A stretch of 64,000 bases of DNA from Chlorella sorokiniana (taxonomy: Eukaryota > Chlorophyta > Trebouxiophyceae > Chlorellales > Chlorellaceae). Within the stretch, counting starts at the first letter, position 1. Each line of letters begins with the position of its first letter. Of this stretch, positions 44,148-53,902 are shown piece after piece. The translations under genes were made by a program, and so were the position numbers. The stretch lies in assembly GCA_025917655.1 (NCBI GenBank), contig CP084619.1, positions 682,001 to 746,000 of the forward strand, written 5' to 3'. The notes beneath the pieces were generated by a model that saw only the letters and a list, made by a program, of their open reading frames with translations, made no database searches and was not told where the DNA came from.

Positions 44148-44442
44148 GCGCTTCTTCCAGCTTTGGCCGCGCTCCTGGGGCGCTCTGTCCGCTGCCTCCT
44201 CGCAAACGAGCTTCAACAGCGCAATGAAGACAAGAACATTGCGGCTACAACGGCAAAGACAGCCAGTGCTGTGATAGCGCTCCAACCGCCCAGCACAGGT
44301 TGCGGGCCCCTGGAAAGCTTGTCGCCGCCACTGTGGCACTGCCGGGCCTGTTGGTCCTACCCTCCTCTCACGTGATTACAGAGGAGGCGTTAGAGGATGC
44401 ATGTGCGGGAGGCGCATGGCCATCGTGGCGCCCAGCCGCAGG
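44148..44442 (-). repeat. Duplicated 3'-end segment, copy 1
   Basis: About 300 bp resembling 45676-45984 in the same orientation, including CTCCTCTCACGTGATTACAG and a block near GGAGGCGCATGGCCA. On the minus strand it contains TGTAA (44376-44380). It forms the end of the small gene 44376-45212. Confidence 0.85.
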
Positions 44443-45212
44443 CCTGTGGTGGGCTGCACCCTTCCGAAGCACGGTGCCGCCCAGGTTGCCTGGCAGGGTC
44501 GGCCCCGTACCTGCAACAGAGGTGAATGAGCACATCAGCGCCTGCCATTGCCAGCCGCCCCCAGGCACCTGTCCTGCTCAGCGCCCCAATGCAGGCCCAG
44601 GCCTAACCTTGTCGACGGCCTCGCCCCTCTTCGCCAGGGTTGGCAGTTCGTCACAGTGGTCCCCAGGCGCCACAGGTGGGGCCCCCTTAGCCCGCTTTCG
44701 GCTGCGTGGCGGCAGCGGTTTGACCTCCCGGTCCTCAGGGTCGCGTCCTGCCCTGCGGAGTGCCTGCTGGCCAGCTCCCACCTCAGCAAGCTGCAGCCCA
44801 GCAGCCATGGCTAGCCGTTCTGCCTTAGCACGGACCTCAGCTACACTCTGCAGCAGCCTCTCCCGCGCCGCGCCCTTAGGCAAAATGGCGACGGCGCGCT
44901 CCACGAAGGCAGCATCTCTGCGCATCTGCGCCACGCCGGGGTCGGCCTTGCTTTGCAGCCTTTGTGCTGCGGCACTGGCAGCCTTCTTTGCCCCAGGCAG
45001 GCGGCGCACTCCAGCATGCCTGTCCTCCCCCAGCGGCTCCTTTTGGCCTCGAAAGTGCGCGCTGCATTGATGTCGATGCGCTGGGGGGGGGGGGGCTGAG
45101 ACCGACCCTACAGTGGTGGTTTGATTCTGCCCAAGCCTGTTGCTGCCTGCTGCCTAGCCAAACTTCTCACCTCCTCATTGCTCTGCAGCGGCAGCCCTGA
45201 TGGCAGCTCCAT
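44376..45212 (-). CDS. Small basic helical protein, unidentified
   Basis: I do not recognise the family. Three exons: 45171-45212 (MELPSGLPLQSNEE), 44608-45080 (RIDINAARTFEAKRSRWG, then HAGVRRLPGAKKAASAAAQR, VAQMRRDAAFVERAVAILPK, ending EAVDK) and 44376-44510 (ending MAMRLPHMHPLTPPL). About 216 residues, rich in Ala, Arg and Lys, with helix-forming periodicity and a basic KPLPPRSRKRAK stretch that could be a nuclear signal. Exon 2 is 473 nt; adding one G in the run near 45030 makes it 474 and joins both halves in frame. The stop overlaps the TGTAA signal of a duplicated 3' segment, so the true last exon may differ. Confidence 0.5.
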
Positions 45213-45675
45213 GTCATGGAATTCTTTAATTAGGCAGGGCGCAGCCAGCGAATGGCAGCACATGCCATGCATCATGTGGTCCAGGCAGGTGCAGAACCGT
45301 TTAGCTGCTTAAGTCAATGTAACTGACAAAAAGGGAGGCACCTGCATAGCAACTGGGAGTGTCTGTCGGCACGACAGGTTTAAAAATATCCACCCCACAG
45401 AGCGACCAGGGCACGCAGTCGCTCGTCCGATGGTCATAATCGCGTTCGTTTCATTGATTACGTCTAATTAGAGTCGCAAACGGCCGGAACAACCTCCGAA
45501 AGCCCGGGCCAGGTCGGCAGATTGCGAAATGGGCCGTATATCGCACGTTGAAAGGCTGTATTCAGGACTCCAAAATAGTAGTTGATATAAGAAATCGTGC
45601 AACGGAGCGTAACAACCCTGGCCTTACAGGGGGACGTGACACTTGCAACGTGTCCAGCGCAGCGCAGGCGCCGCG
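45213..45675. other. Spacer upstream of the small basic-protein gene
   Basis: Locally AT-rich (for example 45410-45600) with no open frame, repeat or RNA gene that I can support. It should hold the promoter of 44376-45212. Confidence 0.5.
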
Positions 45676-45984
45676 GCACTTCTCCCAGGTTTTGCTGCGC
45701 TCCTGGTGCGCTTCGTTTGCAGTCTCCTCGCAAATGAACTCCAGCGGCGCGATGAAGCCTATAAAATTGCGGCTGCGACGGCTGAGACAGTCACTGGGGC
45801 GCCAGCGCTCCTGCCGCCCAGCTTACGACGTGCTCCCCACCTCTCAAGCCGTGTCGCCGCCACTAGGCACTGCCACAGCGCCCCGACCTATTGATCCTAC
45901 CCTCCTCTCACGTGATTACAGAGGAGAACGGCAGCGGATGGCTGTGCGGGAGGCGCATGGCCAGCGTGGCGCCCAGCCGCGGGC
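45676..45984 (-). repeat. Duplicated 3'-end segment, copy 2, with TGTAA
   Basis: The partner of 44148-44442, lying just beyond the NUP54 stop. It carries TGTAA on the minus strand (45916-45920), 93 nt past that stop, and so probably serves as the NUP54 3' UTR and poly(A) signal. Confidence 0.85.
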
Positions 45985-46012
45985 ATGCGGGCGCGCGCCG
46001 GGCAGCCACGCC

Positions 46013-47935
46013 TCACACCAGCTTCTCGCCGCGGGCAGCATGCTCCAGCATGGCCACGTGCCGCTCGTCCCGCTGCAGTACATCCGTCATCCTGGCCAGG
46101 GCGTCGCCGTACTGCTGCAGCACGCTGAACACCTGGCCCAGCGCGGCGGGCTCCATCGCCGCCTCCAGCTCGAAGGCGGCGGCGCCGCCGGGGCACCCGC
46201 CCGCAGGCGTGCCGCCGCCCGCCAGCGCCGCGGCTTTGCCCTGCAGGCCGCCGCCGTTGGCTGGGGAGGGGGCCAGCCCGGCCTCCACCTCCGCCAGCTC
46301 AGCGGAGAGGCGCTGCAGCAGGTCGCGGGGGCCGCCGCCGTAGCCCGCCGCGCGCGCAAACCGCCCCTCCAGCGCATCAATCTGCCAGGGGATGTGGTGC
46401 ACGGCGAAGTTAGGCGACGCGGGGTTGCAATAAAGAGCAACACAGTAACAGCAACATGACAGCGGGGCGGAGCACCAAGCGGCAGGGAACTGCCCCGAAA
46501 CGCGCGGACAGCCACCAGGCGCTGCCTCGACGGCCGCCCCGCCCAGCGGCCCGGTACGCCCCAAGCATGCGGCCCCGGGCGCTCACGTGTCGCAGCAGGC
46601 GCAGCAGGCGGTGGCACAGCTGGCGGTGCCGCCGCCGCCCCTCCAGCTGCTCCTGCAGCACCGCCTCGTGCCGCGAGGCCAGCTGCGCCGCCATGCGCCC
46701 CAGCGCTTCCAGCCGCTCCGCATTCTCCTTCATGGCCTCATCCTGCGCCGCCTTCCTGCAACGGGCAGCAAACACGCAGGCACCGAGGCCAAGCACGGCG
46801 GGAGGGTGGGCAGGGGAGCGTCCAATGGAGCAGAGGGGGCAGCGGGAAGCGGCGGCACGGCATTGACGGGGAGCGCTGGGAGCGGCTGCCCCTGCTCGTT
46901 CAACTGCGCACAACCGCCCCCTAGCTTTCCCACCCGCCGCCCACAAGGCCCTCCTCTGCCGCCCTGCAAGGCCCCCCACAAACACACAAACAAAAGAACA
47001 AAGACGACAACAACAGCACCGGAAGTATGCGGAGGGGCGCGGGCGCCCACCTGGCCAGCAGGTCCTTGAATCCCTGCGCCTGCACCGGCCACAGGTGGTC
47101 CGGGTTGTCGGGCCCCCCGCCTGCTGCAGCGCCGCCCGCCAGCGCAGCTCGTCCACCCGGCCGGCTTCACCCTGGCTGCCGGGTTGTCCACCACGTTGAG
47201 CAGCAGGGCCTGGAAGCGGTACCGCGGGTTGTTGGGGGCGGGGACGAAGCTGTCCTTTATGCTTTCCAGCTCGCGGATGGCCGACATGTCGGGGCGGCGG
47301 GCGCAGCCGTGGCGCCCGCATAAGGGGCCAGCGCCCCGCCCGCCGCCGCCGCCGACGACTGCCCAAACAGGCTGCCAAAGGGCGCGGCGCCCGCCGCAGG
47401 CGCCGACGCGCCGCCAAACAGCGAGGGGGTCGATGCGGGAGCTGCGCCGAACAGGGACGGCTGCGACTGCGCAGGCTGCGGCGTGGTGAAGGAGAAGGGC
47501 GAGGCTGCTGCGCTGGAGGCTGCGCCAAACAGGGCTGCAGGCGAGGCAAGGGTGCAAGAGCAGGTCATGGGCAGGGCAAACCGTGAGCCCCACAGCGACT
47601 CCTCTCGGCAGCGCAAGTCGGCGCTTCAAGCCAAGTATACCCGGCTCACATGACGTGGATGCTGCTCCAAAGGCTGGCGTGCTGCTGGGCGTGGCGCCAA
47701 ACAGCGGCGTGCTGGAGGCCTTCGGCAGGTTGGCGCCGCCGCCCGTCGCTCCAAACGCGGGGGTGCTGGAGAACGAGAAGCCCGGCGTCTGCACGCCATG
47801 ATCAACAGGATCATTTTCGATGCATTGCCATCGTGACAGCACGGACAGGGAAGCGCAGCTCGACCTGCGACGACTCTTTTGCAAGGCGCTCACCGATGCA
47901 GGCATCTGCGTTGCTTGTCCAAAGCTGAACGCCAT
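46013..47935 (-). CDS. NUP54: Nucleoporin Nup54 (FG nucleoporin)
   Basis: A central-channel FG nucleoporin that pairs with Nup62 and Nup58. Exons: 47894-47935 (MAFSFGQATQMPAS), 47650-47788 and 47051-47534 (GFSFSSTPAFGATGGG, LFGATPSSTPAFGAAS, PSLFGGASAPAAGAAPFGSL: the FG/GLFG-type repeats), then IRELESIKDSFVPAPNNPRY, 46587-46755 (DEAMKENAERLEALGRMAAQ, coiled coil) and 46013-46381 (IDALEGRFARAA to HAARGEKLV). The order FG repeats, conserved IxxxYxP-type region and C-terminal coiled coil is that of Nup54. Single-base breaks near 47295 and in 47110-47170. Phases match at 47650/47534. Confidence 0.88.
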
Positions 47936-48173
47936 GATGGACAACTCTAAGCAAACAGGCGCTCGGCGCCTCTCTCGGGTGATGGTGGTCTGTTGGTGCC
48001 TTTAGGATGCTGCAGAGCGTCCCTCAAGTCCCTGATATTGATCACAACATTGAGAGGCCACGCGGCAGACTTTCTGACCTTCGCTGGGACGACTGCAGGT
48101 GGCAGTACAGCAGTGCCTTTTGACGCCCGCCATGGAGCGGGTCATATGCAGGAGAGCCAGGTGGATGCAACAA

Positions 48174-49801
48174 CTACAAGTTTTGCGGGAAGAGGCAGGC
48201 AATGGTACACGCGGACATGCCGCTGGCGTGCACGCCCGCGGCTCTCCACAGCGCGCGAGCCGACCCCCGCCCCGCCCGCGTCACGCCATCCGCCTCCTGC
48301 GCCTCCAGCTGCGCCGCCGTGGCCTCCACGTTGGCCCGGATCTGGGCCAGGCGCTGCCGCGCGCTGTATCCGCTGGTACTCGGCGTCGGGCACAAAGGAG
48401 CTGTAAAATTGCGCCAGCTGGGAGGGCGGCGCGGGCGCGCGCGCGTGCGTGGCCATGCGGTCGAAGAACGCCGCCGTGGGCTGCCAGAAGCACATCTCGT
48501 CGTACACCTCCTGCACCACCTGCGCGAGCGCAGCGGGGTGCAAGCTTGAGCTGGAATGAGCGGGAAAAGGCACAAACAGGTGGCGCAGTCGTATCCAGCT
48601 GAGCGGATTTTGGGGGCCGGGGGTAGGGGGCCTGGCGGCGCCAGGGTGGCCCGCAAGGCAGGCGGGTGCAGGATGCAAGCCGCAAGGCGGGAGCCGTGCA
48701 GCCCGGCATGTGCGGCGAGCATCGCACGGCCCGCTGCCCACCGGCTTCTTGGGGTTGACCAAGCCCGACTCGTCGTACAGCTTCAGCCGGTGGTACAGCT
48801 CCAGCGGCCCCTCCTTGACATCGTCCTGAGGGGAACAGGACGGCACACAGGACCGCACACATGAATCAAGGGCCTAAAGGGCCAAAGCTGTGCAGGAAAC
48901 GGGCGTGACCCGGCACCTGGGGCGGCTGATCATCGCCGCAGAGTGGGGGCACGACGGCCGGCCGCAGGCAGCGCCCCAGCCAGGCCCCTCACTGAGCCCC
49001 AATCCATGTTGCCCGCAGCGTGGGAAGGGGGCAGCAAGCCAAGACGGATTAACAAGGAGGGGCACGGGCCGCCACGCCGCCCCCTCGTGGCCCTCCTCCT
49101 CAGCGCTCACATGGAAGTGCACGGTGACCACGATGTCAAACTCGCCCCACCCCACCTCCGTCAGCTCGTACGGCGGGCTGACATGGTCCCGCTTGGGGTT
49201 CTGGAAGCTCTCGTGCAGCACAAAGGTCACCTGAGGCAGGCCAGAACACACGCGCAGGCGGGTAGCGACACCCGGGTGGGCCGCCAGCTGGCTGCCCCCA
49301 AGGCGGCATGCAGCGCCGCCCGACCCCGGCAGCGCCTCCCTGTCGCCGCACTGGGTTGCCTTCCAGGGGGCCGGTGTGCGTGTGGGCGCGTGTGGCTTGC
49401 GGAGCGCACGCCGCGGCGGTGGCGGCGCACCTTTTTAATCACATGCGACAGGTCTTCGCCCGTGGGGCTTCGCAGATATACAGTCCACTTGTGTGACTGG
49501 TGCTCGCTAGCCTGCAGGAGGCCCAGCACGGATCGATACAAAACTTTTCCGCCAATCGAATGCCTTGGCAGGCTGGTGTAAACGCCCCAGCTCCGCACCA
49601 GGCTCTGCAATGCCGCCACCGCCAGGGCAGGCAGCGGCGGCGAGGTGAAGGGCTGCGCTGCAGCTTTGCCCCGTCATCATATCAACCTACCTTCTTGCCC
49701 AAATAAAAGGCACAAGTTCCCGTAACTACGGGCACCGTGATGGTGCGCCCCTTCATCCTCTTCTCCCCGTCCTTCACGATGTACTTGTCATCCTCCGCCA
49801 T
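48174..49801 (-). CDS. YEATS-domain protein, GAS41/Yaf9 type
   Basis: A reader of acylated histone lysines found in SWR1 and NuA4 complexes. Exons: 49691-49801 (MAEDDKYIVKDGEKRMKGRT, ending YLGKK), 49431-49511 (HQSHKWTVYLRSPTGEDLSH), 49111-49230 (VTFVLHESFQNPKRDHVSPP then YELTEVGWGEFDIVVTVHFH), 48742-48825 (EGPLELYHRLKLYDESG) and 48174-48529 (VYDEMCFWQPTAAFFDRMAT, then a coiled-coil tail ANVEATAAQLEAQEADG). WGEF and the His/Ser of the aromatic-cage strand are present. A one-base break near 48355-48365 separates two frames in the last exon, so the C-terminus is uncertain. Length about 230 residues, normal for GAS41. Confidence 0.9.
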
Positions 49802-50423
49802 CGTGAGCTACAGCCTCAGGGGCCGTGACCACGGATGCCCCTAGCTCAGCTTCGCGTCTGTCGCAAACATGAAAGCGCAGGTCGCCCTCCTCCTCAGAAG
49901 CCTCCTTGTGGTAATTGAGAATTGGAGCTCAAGCAGGTGAGATCGCCGCAAACAGAAGCAGCAGGCGAGCGCCTCTCCAAGATGTCCCGCGGCTCCCCGT
50001 CAGAGCGCTGTCCTGCACTGGCACACATTGCCGGTGTCACTGCGCTGGGGTGTGCCCAACAGGCCTTCCGGCATTACAGTTCTAGAGAAAGAAGCAAGGG
50101 TCATACTTTGGGCGCTGTTTCAGCAAAAGGGAGCGGACAAAAAGAGGGACAAGACAGTGGGGAGGGAGCAGCGCAGCGCAAGACAAGGGTAGTGCAGTGA
50201 TTGTGGTGTGGCTCCCTCCTCTGCTTTGGTTGGGAAGTGCCCAGAGCAGCGGAAAGTGGGACGTTCGTTGGGGGGTCGTTGGGGGATGGACGCTAGGCTG
50301 GGGACGCTGCGCCCTGAATGGCGGGCGGGCAAAATCTGGGCCCGGCGCGGTCGCGGCCCCAGGCCCCCCGTCTGGCTGGCCCGCGGGCACCCTGCTGCCG
50401 CTGCCAAGTGCGCCTGGGGATCC
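49802..50423. other. Intergenic region: phosphorylase 3' UTR and YEATS promoter
   Basis: 622 bp between two minus-strand genes. A TGTAA (minus strand, 50074-50078) lies about 350 nt beyond the phosphorylase stop and is a plausible poly(A) signal. I see no gene here. Confidence 0.6.
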
Positions 50424-53400
50424 TCACTCAGACGGGGTGGGCACAGGGCATGGCTCCGACTTCCAGATGTCGCTGTTGTACTGCGGGAACAGACGGGGCG
50501 GTGCAGGTTATGCGCACGTTGAACGGTGACCAACCAAAACAACGACGAGGCAGCAGAGGCTCGTCGCCGCATCGGCTGCCACAGACAGCGCGCCGCCTGC
50601 GCCTGCCCCGCGCGCCGAGGCACAGCTGCTCGGCGGGTGCAGCGACACAGACCACCGCTGACCGCCGCCACGCTCTCTCTTTCATCACAAAACCGCAGGC
50701 GGCAGCGGGGGCCCCTGTGCCCCCACCCACCCACCCACCCACCCACACCACATATACACACACACACACATACACACACTATACGCACAGGCACAACACA
50801 CAGGCATGCAAGTCCCACCTCTGCGATGGTTCGGTCCGAGGAGAAGAAGCCGGAGCCGGCGGTGGACATGATGGACATGCGGGTCCAGCGCGCCTGGTCG
50901 CGGTACACTTGGTCCACGCGGTCCTGGAGGGGGTAAGAACAGGGGGTGAGGGTGAGGGTGGGTGTGCTGGCAAAGCTTGCACGTGAGAGGTCGAGAGAGT
51001 GGAGGAGTGAGGGAGCAACTGGGCTGGGATGTGTGTGGGGCTGCGGCGGCAGATGGCGAGGGAGCAAGCGAGGGAGCGAGTGGGGATACAAGGGGGAGAG
51101 GGGCCAGGGGAGCGTGCAGTAAGGCAGCGATGGAGAGGGGAGCAAGGGGCCGGGGGCAGCCGTGGCCGGCAGGGGTGGGGCGGGAAGGGGGCAGGGACCG
51201 AGCGATCAACACAGGCGCCCCTCTCCACACCCGGTTGCAGGGCTGCCCTGGCCTTCACTGGTCAAGCCCCAAAACACCCATCTCCCCGCTGCATGCCCTG
51301 CCCTGCAGCGGCGCCGGCACCATCAGCTCGCAGCCGCAGCCCCCTTTTTCCCTCCACCTGCGTAGCCACGTAGTCGGCAAAATCGTTGGCCAGCAGGTAG
51401 TAGTCGGAGTAGGTGATGGAGTCGACCAGGGGTGGAAGTCTGGGGGCGGACACAAGAAAAGGTAGAAACAAGAAGGGGGAGGGGATGTTTTAGGGGACGT
51501 TTTTCACGCGCACGGCTCCACCCAAGGGCGGACGAGCGCGCAGCAGGCAGCATGCTCCCTGCTCCCTGGGTCGACCGCTTGCCGCCCTGGGTCGCGGCAT
51601 GGCAACCGCGCCCGCAGCACGCAGCCGGGCAGGCAGGGCCGGCAGCGGCGGGCGGCGTCAGCGGCGGCGGGGGGCGGCGGGTGCTCACAGTCTGCCCAGC
51701 CAAACTGGCCGGTGCGGATCATGTTGACGACGTGGAGGAAGCGCTCGTCGGGCTTGAACTCGGCGCGGTCGCTGCGCAGGCGGGGCACCTCGTCGGCCAG
51801 GGCCCCGAAGATGAACATGTTGTCCTGCGGGGGGGGCGTGTGGGTGGGTGGAGGGGCGGGGGGTGGGGTGGGCGTGAGGCTGGGAAGGCGTGCTGGTAGA
51901 CAAAAGACACAAGGCGGAGGGAGCGCAGGCAGGGGCAAAGCCGCGAGCTAGGAGGGCTTGAAGGCAGGGGCAGCGAACACACGTGGAGGAGGCCATGAGG
52001 GTCCCCCGCTGCACACCACCACCAACCGCCTCCCAGCCCGCGCCCACACCCAGTGCCCACGCGCACCTCGCCAATCTCCTCGGCAATCTCGATGTTGGCG
52101 CCATCCATGGTGCCGATGATGAGGCAACCGTTGAGCGCAAACTTCATGTTGCCGGTGCCGCTCGCCTCGGTGCCCGCCGTGGAGATGTGCTGGCTGCAAG
52201 AGGGGCGGACAGCGAAGGAGGGCAGGCTTGAGAGGGCGAGCCTTCACCCGAGCTGCGCACCCTGCAATGCAGCTGCCGCCCCAGCTCTTGTTCAACACGA
52301 TCCAGTCAATGCGCTGCAGGGCCGGCTCCAAAGCTCCAAGCCCAGCCCCTTCCGGCCCTGATGAGTGAATTCCAGGCAGCAAGGACACAGCTGCACGGCC
52401 GGCCGCCGCACCCGGCTCCCCGCCGCCCCTACACGAGCCAGCGGGCCCCACCTGAGTTCGCTGCCCGGGATGAGCCCCTCTGCCAGCGAGACGTTGTAGT
52501 CGGGCACAAACACCACCTTGAGCAGGTCGCCCACCTCGGGGTCGCCGTTGACCTGTGGAGGGGGAGGGTGGCAGCGGGGTGGCAGGTGCGGGGTTGGGGG
52601 GCGGAGTGGGGGCGCGGGGGGGGGGGAGTGGGGGACGGGGGGAGGGGAAGGATGGGATGGGGTGGCAGGTGGGGCATTGGGGGAGGGTGGTGGGGGAAGA
52701 GTGGTAAGGGGTGGAGTGTGGTGGAGCGTGAAGGGCCAGGGCCACCTCAGGGCGCAGGGGCCCATGCCCCCTGACCCAACTATCTCTGTGGCCTGCCGAT
52801 GCCAACCTGGACATCCCTTCCACAGCCCCCTGCCCTCCCAGCCCACCTTGTCAGCCACCGCAGACACCAGCTTGATGATGCGCTTGGCCATCTCGTAGCC
52901 GGGGCGGCCTTGCCACCGATGACGCACACGCGCGGCACCACCTTCTTGCGTTCCGCAGCGCCCATGCTCTTGATGCGGTCGTAGCGGTGGATTATGCCCA
53001 GCACGTTGAGCAGCTGCCTCTTGTACTGCAGGGTCAAACAAAAGCGGGGGGGAGGTCGGCATCTCAAAGATGCAGCGGTGCTCGTCCTCGGAAATCTTGT
53101 GAAAGGGACGATAAAGCCAGGCCAAGGAGGGGGTGCCAGGAAGCGAGGAACGAGGAGAATGGGCGAGGGAGGGCCGCACAGTACGTGTTTGTGTGTGTAT
53201 GTGAGGGGGCAGTGCCAAGCTCAGCAGCACATGCTGGGCCCTCCAGAAGCCTGCCGCGTGGATGCATCCCCCCACCACCACACACACACGCACCCACCCA
53301 GAAGCCTCCCTCACCTCGTGTATGCGCTTGACCTGCACATCCAGCATGGCGTCCCGCGGCAGCGGCACCCCCCGCCAGCCGCTCCACCAGCGCCAGGCTC

Positions 53401-53480
53401 TTGGCCTTGGCCGTGCGCTTCACCTCCTGCCACCGCGCCTGGAAGGCGTCGTCGGCGGCGTGCGTGCGCAGCTCCTGCGC

Positions 53481-53526
<46 letters not shown>

Positions 53527-53867
53527 GAGCAGGATGCAGAGACAGCACTGGGGCGGAGCGGGAGCAGCAAGCGCAGGCAGGGGTGCCAGCGCTGGCAGAT
53601 CACGTCGACCGGCAGGGCAGAGGGGTGGCTGGTCAGAGCGGAGCCAGGGGGCGCTGTCGGTGCCGCCCTGGCCTTACAAGCAACCAACCCCGCAGCCGTG
53701 GCCGGTGAAGCAGCAGCGGCGACGAAAGCGCGGAGAGGGCAGCGTGCACAGCGCGGCGCCGCACCTTGAGCCGCTCCGGTTCCTTGATCCAACGCTGCGA
53801 GCCGAGCGTCTCCGTGATGAGGTCGCGCAGGGGCGGGTTGCAGAAGGCCAGCCAGCGGCGCGGCGTC

Positions 53868-53902
<35 letters not shown>

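Noticed and set aside
53040-53100. [16 protein letters not shown] reading upstream of a phosphorylase exon
   Set aside because: It is open on the minus strand but lies between a good donor and acceptor that join conserved phosphorylase segments, so it is probably intron.
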